From Anomaloglossus baeobatrachus (lineage: Eukaryota > Chordata > Amphibia > Anura > Aromobatidae): a stretch of 64,000 nucleotides of DNA. Position numbers and translations under genes: made by a program. Positions 11,258 to 23,611 of this stretch are shown here, piece after piece; position 1 is the first letter of the stretch; every line of letters starts with the position of its first letter. Where the stretch lies: NCBI RefSeq assembly GCF_048569485.1, contig NC_134358.1:555646880-555710879 (forward strand). The letters run 5' to 3'. The notes beneath the pieces are model-generated. The model did not search any database, had not been told where the DNA came from, and worked only from the letters and a program-made list of their open reading frames with translations.

Positions 11258-12372
11258 CGTGCTGGAGGAGGCTGGGAGCAGAGAGGCTGATCTTGGGGAA
11301 GGCTGGACGGACGCTGGGAGGAGAGAGGCTGATCCTGGGGAAGGCTGGGAGAGGGAGGCTGATGCTGGAGGAGGCTGGGAGCAGAGAGGCTGATCTTGGG
11401 GAAGGCTGGACGGAGGCTGGGAGGAGAGAGGCTGATCCTGGGGAAGGCTGGGAGAGGGAGGCTGATGCTGGAGGAGGCTGGGAGCAGAGAGGCTGATCTT
11501 GGGGAAGGCTGGACGGAGGCTGGGAGGAGAGAGGCTGATCCTGGGGAAGGCTGGGAGAGGGAGGCTGATGCTGGAGGAGGCTGGGAGCAGAGAGGCTGAT
11601 CTTGGGGAAGGCTGGGAGGGGGAGGCTGATGCTGGGGGAGACTGGGAGGGGAAGCCTGATGCTGAAGGAGGCTGGGAGGAGGAGGCTGGGAGGAAGGAGG
11701 CTGGGAGGAGAGAGGCTGATCCAGGGGAAGGCTGGGAAGGGGAGGCTGATGCTGAGGGAGGCTGGAAGGAGAGAGGCTGATGCTGGGGGAGGCTGGAAGG
11801 AGAGAGGCTGAGGCTGGGAGGAGAGAGGCTGATGCTGGGGAAGGCTGATGCTGAGGGAGGCTGGAAGGGGAAAGCTGATGCTGGGGAAGGCTGGGAGGAC
11901 GGAGGCTGGGAGGAGAGAGGCTGATCCTGGGGAAGGCTGGGAGAGGGAGGCTGATGCTGGGGGAGGCTGGAAGGAGAGAGGCTGATGCTGGGGGAGGCTG
12001 GAAGAAGAGAGGCTGATGCTGGGGGAGGCTGGGAGGAGAGAGGCTGATGCTGGGGGAGGCTGGGAAGAGAGAGGCTGATGCTGGGGAAGGCTGGGAGGAG
12101 AGAGGCTGATGCTGGGGACAGAGAGGAGAGGCTGATGCTGGGGACAGAGAGGCTGATGCTCGGGACAGAGAGGCTGATGCTGGGGACAGAGAGGCTGATG
12201 CTGGGATGAGAGAGGCTGATGCTGGGAGAAGAGAGGCTGATGCTGGGAGAAGAGAGGCTGATGCTGGGGACAGAGAGGCTGATGCTGGGGACAGAGAGGC
12301 TGATGCTGGGGACAGAGAGGCTGATGCTGCGGGCAGAGAGGCTGATGCTGCGGGTAGAGAGGCTGATGCTGG
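11258..12372. repeat. Purine-rich minisatellite (GAGGCTGATGCTGG units)
   Basis: Tandem units around GAGAGGCTGATGCTGGGG and GAGGCTGGGAGGAGA, of variable length, with a higher-order unit of about 103 bp repeated three times between 11,290 and 11,600. The strand is G-rich and nearly pyrimidine-poor. It has no stop codons in several frames, which explains the long spurious open frames. Confidence 0.9.
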
Positions 12373-13330
12373 CGCAGCATGGCAGATGGAGCACGTTTGG
12401 GAGTGCGCAGCATGGCGGATGGAGCACGTTTGGAAGTGCGCAGCATGGCGGATGGAGCACGTTTGGGAGTGCGCAGCATGGCGGATGGAGCACGTTTGGG
12501 AGTGCGCAGCATGGCGGATGGAGCACGTTTGGGAGTGCGCAGCATGGCGGATGGAGCACGTTTGGGAGTGCGCAGCATGGCGGATGGAGCACGTTTGGGA
12601 GTGCGCAGCATGGCGGATGGAGCACGTTTGGGAGTGCGCAGCATGGGGGATTCAGCACGATGGGGAGTGCGGAGTATGGCGGATGGAGCACGTTTGGGAG
12701 TGCGCAGCATGGCGGATGGACCACGTTTGGGAGTGCGCAGCATGGCGGATGGAGCACGTTTGGGAGTGCGCAGCATGGGAGATGGAGCACGATGGGGGGT
12801 GCGCAGCATAGGGGATGGAGCACGATGGGGAGTGCGCTGCATGGGGGATGGAGCACGATGGGGAGTGCGGAGTATGGCGGATGAAGCACGTTTGGGAGTG
12901 CGCAGCATGGCGGATGGAGCACGTTTGGGAGTGCGCAGGATGGGAGATGGAGCACGATGGAGGGTGCGCAGCATAGGGGATGGAGCACGTTTGGGAGTGC
13001 GCAGCATGGCGGATGGAGCACGTTTGGGAGTGCGCAGCATGGGAGATGGAGCACGTTTGGGAGTGCGCAGCATGGCGGATGGAGCACGTTTGGGAGTGCG
13101 CAGCATGGGGGATGGAGCACGATGGGGAGTGCGCAGCATGGCGGATGGAGCACGTTTCGGAGTGCGCAGCATGGCGGATGGAGCCCGTTTGGGAGTGCGC
13201 AGGATGGGAGATGGAGCATGATAGGGAGTGCGCTGCATGGGGGATGGAGCACGATGGGGAGTGCGCTGCATGGGGGATGGAGCACGATGGGGAGTGCGCT
13301 GCATGGGGGATGGAGCACGATGGGAAGTGC
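12372..13330. repeat. 33-bp minisatellite, about 29 units
   Basis: The unit is AGCATGGCGGATGGAGCACG followed by TTTGGGAGTGCGC. Because 33 is a multiple of three and the unit lacks stops in most frames, it creates open frames of 200-850 codons on both strands. Two main unit types (TTTGGGAG and ATGGGGAG variants) are interspersed. These frames are repeat artefacts, not genes. Confidence 0.95.
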
Positions 13331-13734
13331 ACACCTCCCCCCAACACACACACACGCGCGCGCACACTGCACAACACACCACACACACACACTGGGAACC
13401 ACAAACACCTGCCCTACACAGACACCCACACACAGACAACGCTGCACACACAAATATACGCACATACCGCACAACACACACATTGCACAAAACATACCTC
13501 CCCCCAAAACACACCACACACACACAAACCGCGCAACACACACAACGCTACACACACAGCGCTCCACAAACAACGCAACAAACAAACAACACCGCTCTCA
13601 CCCCCCATCACACCCAGACAACACCCAGAACATGTACAGCCCCTACACAAACACTTGGTAACTACACACAACAACATCTACATATATATATATATATATA
13701 ACAAAAATCTACACAATACGTAAATTCTAGAATA

Positions 13735-13764
13735 CCCGATGCGTAGAATCGGGCCACCTTCTAG
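13735..13764 (+). terminator. Helitron 3' terminal hairpin and CTAG
   Basis: A six-base-pair stem CCCGAT/ATCGGG with a 7-base loop sits 7 bp before CTAG. In Helitrons this hairpin marks the end of rolling-circle transfer. Confidence 0.75.
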
Positions 13765-13789
13765 TATATATATATATATATATATATAT

Positions 13790-14795
13790 TTTACACAATC
13801 AACTTAGGTAGGCACTGGTTGCCCGTTCACCAAGGACAGCCCCGTAACACATCCTTCCTTGGATACGTTCCAATATGAGCTGAAAATCACCTCTGGCTGG
13901 CCCATCTTAAATTAGGAAAATAACAGGGAAAGTTGTACCATCTCTGATCGGATGAGGGTACGAGGCGGAGCGCAGCTATGTGGCAGGAGACCAGATCTGT
14001 GGCACCTACTTGGGTCGCCAAGTCAACTGTGGAGGGCGGCTCACCAATCCTGAACACCTCAGGTAGCGCACTCAGCTAAACCAGCCCCCGGCAACTTCTC
14101 CAATCACCACCCAGGTCAATGGAAACAAGGACCAACCGCCAGGGCGAGGATCAGCTTCTCACGCTACCCGAAAAGTATGGGCATGACCTAAGCTCGAACA
14201 CTAGGCCAACTGACATCTGAAAAAGGAAACATTGTCAGAAAGGAAAACTCTCAAAACCAGCAAAATTCTCATAACCAGCAGACCCTCTTCCCCTTGGGGT
14301 GGATTTGGCAAAACCACACGTACGTTTTTTTTTGTATAATAAAATACACAAATCTGGAACGTATGTAATGTTACGCTAGCCTATATGACAGTCAGTAGCC
14401 TCTTGCGCGTCTACTAGTGGACGTTTTTTTTTTATAAAAAACAAACACGGCACGAACGTCCCTCAAAAATACATTTGCATTATCGACCCCTTCCCATTGA
14501 AATCATGCTCATACACACTTGCCCCAAAGCCTCAGGAGCGCCCCAGTTTTGGAGGGGGAGGGAGGGGGTTTTTACAACTTAGGTACTGCAGCTGGCGAAC
14601 CCATAATAAACAGCCATCACTGTATTACCGCCAAAAATTGCCCGCTAAATATGGGGAAAAGTCTTCGTGGTTAAACATGCTCCATGTCGCCCCTGTTCGT
14701 CTAAGAGCCATCATTAACACCCTCGGGCATACCCACCAGGGGTGGGGGAAAAAGAACCCAAACTGTGAAGGAAGAACAAGCTTGACTAGATAGAC
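13790..14795. other. Unassigned sequence, probably once continuous with 9,710-10,230 and 16,460-17,808
   Basis: CpG-containing, mostly non-repetitive sequence with several short T runs. The Helitron and the solo LTR appear to have split what was one stretch. I could not assign it to a family or a gene. Confidence 0.4.
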
Positions 14796-15289
14796 TGTTA
14801 CGGGGGAAGTGGCAGATTAGGACCAGGGGGTATATATCCTAATTGCCAGTCGGGGCCCACCGTGCTCCAGATGACAAAAGAGCTGCTGGCACCTGAGGGT
14901 TAGGCGGAGACTATAGAGCTGGATGGCTCTGAGATAACCCAGGAACTCTGGGAACCCGTCACGTGTGTTGGGACACGTCAGACCAGACGACAACCCGATT
15001 AGCGTTTTGGTGCACCTAGCGCTACACCAACCACGTGTGCAGGAAACACGTCAGGCCGGGTGGTAACCAGGTAGCGTTGACCGGAAGACCGCCACGAAAG
15101 CGCCCTGTCGGCCACGTGTGTAGGACACGTCAGGCCGAGCGGTCCTCCGATTAGCGTTTTTGGCCACCTCTCGCCTGGACACGTGTGTGTAGGACACGTC
15201 AGGCCAGATGGGTACACCAGTAGTGTTGACCGGGAAGCCGAGGAGGATAAGGAACACCCTGTTAACTCCACAGGGGTCCTGGGGTACAC

Positions 15290-15478
15290 TGTCCGTGCGC
15301 GTAGGGGGCACAACCGGACAGGTGGCGCAGCAGGTGCGTTGTCCGTGTGCGTAGAGGGCACAATCGAACAGGTGGCGCAGCAGGTGCGTTGTCCGTGTGC
15401 GTAGGAGGCACAATCGGACAGGTGGCGCAGCAGGTGCGTTGTCCGTGTGCGTAGGGGGCACAATCGGACAGGAAGCAC
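15290..15478. repeat. 50-bp tandem repeat inside the solo LTR, about 4 copies
   Basis: GTAGGGGGCACAATCGGACA and variants recur at 15,301, 15,351, 15,401 and 15,451. A looser repeat with ACACGTCAGGCC lies just to its left (14,960-15,210). Confidence 0.85.
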
Positions 15479-15717
15479 AGCAGCCGCAGCCCAGTTAACG
15501 CCACTGGGCTGTTATAGCAAGACTGGAACGGCAGGAGGGAAGCATGGCGCCTGACCCTGATGTGCCGAGCCACGAATCTTGGCGTGACAGGCACAGTTCG
15601 CCTAACCCTACCTACTGCTTCCCAACATAGGCTTATGCCGCAATGAGGCTCTAACATGGAGGTGTGCTCTGACTGAGCAAAAGTGAAGACTGCGCACCTC
15701 CATGTTGTCTCCAGCCC

Positions 15718-15725
15718 CTTTTATA
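15718..15725 (-). promoter_or_regulatory. TATA box of the solo LTR
   Basis: TATAAAAG on the minus strand, placed centrally in the LTR with CpG-rich sequence upstream. Core-promoter function is inferred from position. Confidence 0.5.
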
Positions 15726-16459
15726 ACCTGGGTCCGCCCCAAACCCAGGGTGGAACCACCAAGGTCCAATAGCAGAGTGCCATGTCATCAGTGACGTCAC
15801 ATGTGACCTATCCGGAACCGCCACGTCATTGATGACCTCATGGCAGCCACGCCCCAAACACTTCACCAGTCATCGTCTGACGACCAATACTGAGGTGCCA
15901 GATCATAGGGGCGGGCCTCTGCGAGCCAGTCCGGAGTTGCCACGTCATCAGGACACCTGACACCCTCTGCCCTATCAGGGCCTGCCACCTCACAGACATG
16001 CTCAGTGAGGTCCTTACCGGACCTAGCCTCTGGTGCACTAAGTGCCTGAGCATGCCCAGTAGCCTGAGCAACAGGCTCAGAAAGCAGACTATCAGTTTGA
16101 GAATGCTCAGTAGGCACATCCCAGAACTTAGACACAGCACGAAGTCCAAGTACCTGTGCAAAGAGGCTGTTAGGGTTAATTGTGGGAGCATGCTCAGTAG
16201 CCTGAACTGAGGACTTAGTCTCAGACATAACACAATCAGGCTGAGCATGCTCACTAGGCAAAACACCGGGCTTAAACTCTGGCTGGGGTAAATCGGCGCA
16301 CGCATGCGCACTAGCCACCTCTCCACACTTAGATGTGGTGGAAGGAACAGCCAACTGGACGACCCGAGGCACGACCAAGAACGGCAGCTGGCGCCTGGGC
16401 ACAACAGGAACCGCAGCAGGCTGCTTGCGGCTATGGCAGCGCCGGTTCGTAACATAGAC

Positions 16460-17808
16460 CTAGGTCTTTCTTCAACCATGTGACTTATGCTTTAAGGACA
16501 GATCCGCAATGGGCATAACCGCCCAACCCAGTACCTTTTATTAGGTCGACAAACAGCTAGGAAGTATTAGTCCTCCTAACATCCACCCACTTGCCGCTAA
16601 TCCACCAACCTTTCCATACCGTGAGTCCCACTAGGCCTTGGTCACGCAGGTCCAGTTCCGCAACTGAAAAATTGGCGAGGCAAAACCCCGTACCAGTTTG
16701 CTCACTACAGGCAAAAACGGTGCTCGTTGGTGAAGTAGAAGCACTAAATACTGCCGGGTATATATTAGCAAGGGATCGCTTGAAAATCATCATGCTCTTC
16801 ACCCACCTGGTAAACCCCACTCGCTGCATACCTTACCATAGGCCCATCATGTCTGTGTTGTAACGGGAGGTCGGATCATCGGCCTCCTTTCACTGGGAAT
16901 ACCACTATGAATTTAAGGAATCAAAACCTTGGTCCTGCTAGCGGACGGAGTTAACGAAGATACCTGGGATTGGAAAATCAATAGGGGGTAAAACAATGCT
17001 ATCACGACAACTGAATACCTGTTCTGACTATAACCTTTCATTGGCTGATGTGCATACTAAAAACCGAAAAGCCTAATCAGCCCACTTACTGATGAGGGAA
17101 GTTGTAAACGGGTGGTTAGACGTTTTTTTTTTTCCCGGGCTTGGTAAACCAACTGGTAATACCACTTTTGGAGTCTTCACTCACCCCCTTTTCCAACTCC
17201 AACCTATTTGGGGGAAAGTCACTGCTAGGGGGTTGGTTTCTCGAAACATGGCCCCTAGGCCAAGCATACTGACTTTTTTTTTTTTTTTTTAAAAAACCCT
17301 GTTGTGTTGAAAACAAGCCCAAGAACAGCTGGACCTGCTGCTGTTAAATACACCACACAACGATTTGACCGTTCCTGCTCTTGAAGCGAATATAGCCGTT
17401 GAAACTTAAAGAAAAAATTCAGCTACACCATCAGTTCCTCCTTTTCAGGTGCCTGATTCCATGTAGCGGAAAATAAAGTTTAATCTTTCCGCACCTAGGA
17501 TTGGACCAATGTACCGATACCGGGTAACGTGACCCTGCCGCTTAGTCATACACTGGGCAGCCTAGGAAAGGCGCCTTGGAAACAATAACAGCAATAGAAA
17601 ATGACCTTACCCACAAAGTTGAGGTTCATACCTGTGGATCCGCAGGGGCTGAAAGATAACAACCTCCATACAATGAGTAATAGCCAATAAAAACTATTTC
17701 CATGCGGCAAAACCTTCCAAAATAAAAGGCAAACCCAAAGGAAGGGGATTTTTTTTTTTTTTTTGTAATTCATAATAGGTGCTTCAAATAATGAAGCTAC
17801 TTGGCACC
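16460..17808. other. Unassigned sequence with poly-T tracts
   Basis: Mixed sequence with T runs near 17,112, 17,275 and 17,750. Short open frames (for example 16,557-16,829 minus) show no recognisable domain. Confidence 0.4.
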
Positions 17809-18329
17809 CTCTATAGCAGGGGTGGGGAACCTTTTTTCTGCCGGGGGCCATTTTGAAATTTCTACCAACCTTCGGGGGCCGCACAAAACTATCAACTTGA
17901 AAATTACCCTAATATATTTGGTCAAACAATTAACTCACTGTGGGGCTGGAGCTTCTACTCTTTGGTGCAGCTGTAATATTAGGCGATGTTGATCTTGTTG
18001 CTTTTCACAACTGCTTTTCCAGGTTTGAGTTGGCTGAGACTGCTGTATATACATCACAGGGGAGGGTTGGGAGGAATATAGATCAATGGGGAGGCTGAGG
18101 GCATAGACATCATACATCACTGGGGGATACATACATCATTGATGGGGAGCACAGATATAGCTGGGGAGCATAAACATTTCTGGGGAGGGCTGGGAGGAAT
18201 ATACGTCACTGGGGGTACATACATCTCTGGGTGGCACAGACTTCACTGGGGGTATATACACACCACTGGGTTGCACAGACATAGCTGGGGGGCACAAACA
18301 TTGCTGGGGTTATATACATTGTCAAGGGC

Positions 18330-19262
18330 AGACAGCCCTTGGGGATGCCGGAGGGACACAGACAGCCCTGGGGACACAGAGAATGATGGGAGAGGCTGGA
18401 GGCACAGACAAACCTGGGGGACGCTGGGGGCACAGATGGCACAGAGACAGATGGGAGAGGCTGAAGGCACAGACAGACCTGGGAGAGGCTCGGGGCACAG
18501 AGATCACTGGGGATACTGGGGGGGGGCACAGATCACTGGGGGGCACAGAGATCACTGGGGATACTGGGGGTGCACAGATCACTGGGGAAACTGGGGAGGG
18601 GCACAGAGATTAATGGAGAGATTGGGGGGGCACAGAGATCCATGGGGAGACTGGGGGGGGCACAGAGATCACTGGGGAGACTGGGGGGGCACAGAGATCA
18701 ATGGGGAGACTGGGGGGGGCACAGAGATCAATGGGGAGACTGGGGGGGCACAGAGATCACTGGGGAGACTGGGGGTGGGCACAGAGATCAATGGGGAGAC
18801 TGGGGGGGCCCAGAGATCACTGGGGAGACTGGGGGGGCACAGAGATCACTGGGGAGACTGGGGGGGCACAGAGATCACTGGGGAGACTGGGGGGGCACAG
18901 ATCACTGGGGAGACTGGGGGGGCACAGAGATCACTAGGGGGGCACAGAGATCACTGGGGAGTCACAGATCACTGGGGAGACTGGGGGGGCACAGAGATCA
19001 CTGGGGAGACTGGGGGGGCACAGAGATCACTGGGGAGACTGGGGGGGCACAGAGATCACTGGGGAGACTGGGGGGGCACAGAGATCACTGGGGAGACTGG
19101 GGGGGGCACAGATCACTGGGGAGACTGGGGGGGCACAGAGATCACTGGGGAGTCAAAGATCACTGGGGAGACTGGGTAGGCACAGATCACTGGGAGGGCA
19201 CAGATCACTGGGGAGACTGGGGGGGTCACAGAACACTGGGGAGAAAGAGGGGCACAGAGCGC
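18330..19262. repeat. G-rich minisatellite inside hAT copy A, about 28-bp unit
   Basis: Units read CACAGAGATCACTGGGGAGA followed by CTGGGGGGG, with some short units lacking part. G runs of 6-8 bases recur in register, so the array could form many G-quadruplexes on the plus strand. Confidence 0.9.
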
Positions 19263-19394
19263 TGGGGGGCACAGGCAGACCCGGGGGAGCTTGGAGACAG
19301 TTAGAGAACTGGGTGAGGCTTGGATCACTGAGCGCTGGAGGTGGCCGCGGGCACGGAGAGCGCTGCCGGCGCGCACAGAGAGGAGCAGCAGCCG

Positions 19395-19995
19395 CCGGGT
19401 ACACGGAGCTGTCGCCGAGTACAGGAAGCCGCCGCCGGGTACAGGAAGCCGCCGCCAGGTATAGGGAGCCGCCGCCGGGTACAGGGAGCCGCCGCCGGGT
19501 ATAGGAAGCCGCCGCCAGGTATAGGGAGCCGCCGCTGGGTACAGGGAGCCGCCGCCGCCGGGTACAGGGAGCCGCCGCCGCCGGGTACAGGGAGCCGCCG
19601 CCGCCGGGTACAGGAAGCCGCCGCCAGGTACAGGGAGCCACCGCCGCCGGGTACAGGGAGCCTCCGCCGCCGTGTACAGGGAGCCGCCGCCGGGTATAGG
19701 AAGCCGCCGCCAGGTATAGGAAGCCGCCGCCGCCGGGTACAGGGAGCCGCCGCCAGGTACAGGAAGCCGCCGCCGGGTATAGGAAGCCGCCGCTAGGTAT
19801 AGGGAGCCGCCGCCGCCGCCGGGTACAGGGAGCCGCCGCCGGGTACAGGAAGCCGCTGCCGGGTATAGGAAGCCGCCGCTAGGTATAGGGAGCCGCCGCC
19901 GCTGGGTACAGGGAGCCGCCGCCCCGGGTACAGGGAGCCGCAGCCGGGAGAGCATCCGCCACCGGGCACAGGGAGAGCCGCCGGGAACAGGGAGA
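19395..19995. repeat. GCC-rich minisatellite inside hAT copy A
   Basis: Units combine GCCGCCGCCGGGTACAGG and GAAGCCGCCGCCAGGTATAG, 21-27 bp long. It is very CpG-rich. The long open frames on both strands here are repeat artefacts. Confidence 0.9.
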
Positions 19996-20342
19996 GCCGC
20001 CGCCGAGCACAGAGCGCTGCCCAGCACAGTAAGACCTGGGGGACTATTGGCATTTGGCAGTCAATCCTCTTGTTTGATTGTAGGGCACCTCACGCCGACT
20101 CCACCTACAAAGTACGTCCTCACGTAGGCAGTGCCAGCGTGGGGACTTAGTCTTTCAGGTATAGGAAATGCAGCGTTCAGCATTGAACGCGCTGTGTGGG
20201 GTTCTAAAGGGCCAGCCGCCAGCAAGATGCAGCTGCCGCCCCAGCACTGCATTCCCCGGAAATCAGCCCGGGGGCCGCAGAAAAAGTCGTCGCGGGCCGT
20301 ATGCGGCCCGCGGGCCGGAGGTTCCCCACCCCTGCTCTATAG

Positions 20343-21554
20343 TATAGTATTAGAATGATTGCTGTCTGATAAAACATTGGAAAACACTTGTCAGTTGCAC
20401 ACATCTGAGACCAAAACTAAAATTGTTTGTTGTTTTTTTTTTTTTTTTGAGAATATTCATGTGGACGTAGTTGCTCAGGAAATATTAGTGAGCATAATTC
20501 TGCAATTACATAAAAAATGCCAATTTTCACATCTCACATGTTCATTTTCGTCTGTTAAAATAAAACTCCAACAAGCACGAAAATGCTCAGAAATACACTT
20601 TGCTATTACCATAAAATTATCAGTGACCAACATAACTCCCATCTTTTCAGCTACAGCGCTAAGTTAGAGTGTATAACAAAGGGGGGGGGGGAGATCCTGT
20701 GAGCCCAACATATTCTAACCCTTCTGTAAATCACTTGACAGGCCACATCTAAAATCTGGGATCCAGTTTGGGCTTGGCTTTTTTTTTTTTTTATAAAAAA
20801 GGCGGTGGGTGGGCATTCTGAAATTAGTCGGTTCAAGGAGACAACTAGATTGGAAGGAATGGAGGAGATCTCATTTATATGCATAAATACGTGTGTGGTC
20901 AATATAAAGAACTGGAACATTACAGCCTCCTCCGCAGCTAAATGGGAAGGGTTCTTTACAGTTAGAGCAGTCAGACTGTGGAATGCCGACCACAACAGGT
21001 AGTAATGGCAGATACTATAACGACTTTATCAACGGGTGTATGATGTCCTCAGTACACCTATGGTGTTGGTGACACATAACTTAGTTACAGAATGTTGAAT
21101 TGAGGGGAAAACCTGTTGCCTGGTGACATCACGTGACCCCTCCCCCAGGGCGCTTATTCCACCCCACAATCCCACATAATGATACTTGCCAGATTATGCA
21201 GGAAAAAAGGGGCGGCCTGACTCTGGATGTTCCTTGCCCAATTCCAACAGCAGCTCCGCTGGCCAGACCAATGTACACTCAGATGATCTTCATCCCGCTG
21301 AGGGTCCGCACCGGGGCTTAGTCTGAAGAAAAAGGGGGGTCTAAATCTACACATGTGACCCTGCTACTCTGACACTCACGACACCCAAAGCCCCGACACC
21401 CGTGCAGATCCCCAGGTGAAGAAGACAGGGTCCGGTCAAAGCCGCTACCAACGGAAGGGGAGGTGGGGGGTTTGTTCAAATGAGTGAGGGTTGTTCATCC
21501 TAAGGTGTCACGCCGACCCCTGAAGAGGAGGGGGGTGAAAATCACTGGCACTAG
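20343..21554. other. No gene or repeat recognised
   Basis: AT-rich at first, then GC-richer. It includes poly-T and poly-G runs and no convincing coding sequence. Confidence 0.4.
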
Positions 21555-22010
21555 TGGAGGAGGTAGGGTATCAGCATGTGGAGGCTATGCCACCTGCTGC
21601 AACTCTCCCTGCAATACTGCCAATGCACGTCTCGGCTTACCTCCCCCACAAACCCCCCCCCAACCTGCATGGTTGAAGTGAGGCCTGACTATGCCCCTTA
21701 ATTCAACTGCGGTCATGGCGGCTACCCGCGCCATAGTCCCTGCACATGACTGTGCAGCGCGATGGTCAGCACCGCACCCACCGCCACCATAACATGCTGA
21801 AACCCAGTGTGAAAACGGGGAGGGGCTGTTAACCGTCTCCATTGTATAATGTCAAATGGGGGGGGGGTTTGGCCCGGAAGGAGGCTTGGTGTAGGTAGGG
21901 TATAAGCAGGAGGGAACCATGCCACCTGCTGCTCCCTGCAAATGTTCACTACCCACCCCCCTCAACCTGAACATTGAAGTGGGTCCTAACAGTATCCCTT
22001 AACCCGCCCG
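21555..22010. repeat. Degenerate two-copy duplication, about 330-bp offset
   Basis: GTAGGTAGGGTATCAGCA...GCCACCTGCTGC near 21,560-21,600 is echoed by GTAGGTAGGGTATAAGCA...GCCACCTGCTGC near 21,890-21,930, and each is followed by a CAACCTG..ATTGAAGTG block. Confidence 0.6.
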
Positions 22011-22329
22011 CTCACTGGGAGACCCACATGGCCCCTGGTTCATTCCCAGGCTAGCCCCCTTGGCATTCTGGGGCATACAAACGGGGGTGGGGTGTTCAGT
22101 GTGTGTGGGATGGAGCGTTTTTAACTTTTGCAGGTTAGTGCCTGCATATTACATTCCCCACTACAGTGCCTCCAACCTGCGCTGTGACGGGAACTGCACT
22201 GACTCTCAGTCTGCACTTTAATCCCCCTGCTCCTCCTCAGTACTGGCGGTGGTGGCTGGGTGGCGGCTGGGCGGGGCCAAAGACAAAGAGCGCGAAGCGC
22301 TCTTTTTCAAACTTAATGGCGGCTCAAGC

Positions 22330-22625
22330 TGACCGGCGGGCGGGTAGTTCCCTCAGAACGCCGCTCGCCAGCACACATAGCTTGAGCCTCAGCAGGGAGG
22401 GAGCCGCTCACAACTAACAGCGCTGTGAGTAGGACGCTTCCCTCCCTGCTGATGTGGGTGACTGACAGCGAGCACAAGCGGGCCGGTGGGCGGGTAGTTC
22501 CCTTAGAACGCCGCTCGCCGGCACATGTCGCTTGTGCCTCAGCAGGGAGGGAGCCGCTCACAGCTAAAGCGCCGTGAGCAGGTCGCATCCCTCCCTGCTG
22601 ATACCTCTCTTACTGCCTCCTGGAG
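22330..22625. repeat. 150-bp tandem duplication
   Basis: GGGCGGGTAGTTCCCT recurs exactly 150 bp apart (22,341 and 22,491 registers), followed by shared AGAACGCCGCTCGCC and CAGCAGGGAGGGAGCCGCTC. The sequence is CpG-rich. The function is unknown. Confidence 0.75.
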
Positions 22626-23018
22626 CGGGTACATGCCACCAGCTGCCCAAACAGGTCTGGGTCCAGGAACAGAGAGACTGGAAGCTGGGCAGCGCAGTGA
22701 CATATATCCGGGAGGCGGGGCAGGAGCAGGTCATACCACAGGAGTCGGGGGTAGCTGGTGAGTCTTTCCAGGGGGAGAAACCACCTAAAATTAGCATAGG
22801 GGGCCTGCAGTCAGGTGGCAGCATCTCAAATTTTGGCTGCAGTGCCCCTCAAAATGACAGCTGATCAGCAACTCTTTATCTGACTGGTGGTGGTTTAGAT
22901 ATCTGTTTAGACTGGATGACCCCATTTCAGTGCACACTGAACAATCTGTAATAGATCTGATATAAATAGTGCAGGGCACATAGACTGCCATTGTTCTCGG
23001 CAGCGCAGGTCCAACTTA

Positions 23019-23611
23019 GGGGTGCCTTACACGTTGCGATATTGCATCCGAAATATCGTCGAGGTCACGTCGTTAGTGACGCACATCCGGCGCCGGTAAC
23101 AACGTTGCAACGTGTAAATCCTAGATGCGCCGATAAAGGATCGCAAAAGCATCGAAAATCGGTGATCTGTGTAGCGTCGGTCATTTTCATAATGTCGGGT
23201 CGACTGCAGGTACGATGTTGTTTGTCGCTCCTGCAGCAGCACACATCGCTGTGTGTAAACCCGCAGCAACGACAAACATCTCCTTACCTGCGTCCCGACG
23301 GCAATGCGGAAGTGAGAAGGTGGGCGGGATGTTATGTCCCGCTTATCTCCACCCCTCCGCTTCTATTGGCCGGCCGATTAGTAACGTCGCGGTGACGTCG
23401 CTGTGATGCCGAACGCACCTCCCCCTTGAAGGAGGAATAGTTCGGCAGTCACAGCGACGTTGCCGAGCAGGTATGTGCGTATGAAGCTGCCGTAGCGATA
23501 ATGTTCGCTACGGCAGCAATCAGCACATATCGCATGTGCGACGGGGGCGGGTACTATCGCGCTCGGCATCGCTAGCCGATACTAGCGATGTCACAACGTG
23601 TAACGTACCCC
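23019..23611. mobile_element. Harbinger-type MITE, copy 2
   Basis: The ends GGGGTGCCTTACACGTTGCG and CAACGTGTAACGTACCCC form inverted repeats, with TTA on both sides (23,016-23,018 and 23,612-23,614). It has the same internal layout as the 9,139 copy. Confidence 0.8.

Larger units (their letters stand above)
10260..13764 (+). mobile_element. Non-autonomous Helitron filled with minisatellites
   Basis: The 5' end is TCTATATATATAATTGCC at 10,260. The 3' end has a stem CCCGAT/ATCGGG (13,735-13,740 with 13,748-13,753), a short spacer and the terminal CTAG at 13,761-13,764, followed by T. TC at the start, a hairpin plus CTRR at the end, insertion between A and T and no target duplication are the defining Helitron features. 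The body has no Rep/helicase gene. It is about 3.5 kb, mostly microsatellite and minisatellite arrays listed separately. Such arrays are known inside Helitrons, but this one is unusually large. Confidence 0.75.
14796..16454 (-). mobile_element. Solo LTR, 1.66 kb, Gypsy/ERV-type
   Basis: It starts TGTTACGGGGG and ends GGTTCGTAACA, so the termini are short inverted repeats with TG...CA. It is flanked on both sides by TAGAC (14,791-14,795 and 16,455-16,459), a perfect 5-bp target duplication. A TATAAAAG box on the minus strand (15,718-15,725) suggests the LTR reads right to left. No coding domain lies inside; the frames seen are incidental. It contains a 50-bp tandem repeat. It looks whole as a solo LTR. 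Confidence 0.85.
17817..20334. mobile_element. hAT-like element, copy A, carrying two minisatellites
   Basis: The termini are inverted repeats CAGGGGTGGGGAACCT and AGGTTCCCCACCCCTG. They are flanked by CTCTATAG at 17,809-17,816 and 20,335-20,342, a perfect 8-bp target duplication. CAGGGG-type ends and an 8-bp target duplication define the hAT superfamily (Zaphod/Tip100-like ends). No transposase is visible; about 80% of the element is tandem repeat. It looks whole as a non-autonomous copy. Confidence 0.85.

Noticed and set aside
10998-13585. Two minus-strand open frames of 840-847 codons
   Set aside because: They run through a 33-bp repeat and microsatellites that lack stops in most frames. 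The translations are pure unit repeats and opposite-strand frames are equally open.
16557-16863. Overlapping 90-codon frames on both strands
   Set aside because: Neither shows a domain, codon bias or splice context; both are short enough to occur by chance.
18139-19304. Gly/Trp/His-rich frames of 244-346 codons
   Set aside because: Products of the G-rich minisatellite in the hAT element.
19113-20027. 304-codon minus-strand frame rich in Pro, Gly and Arg
   Set aside because: A product of the GCC minisatellite in the hAT element.
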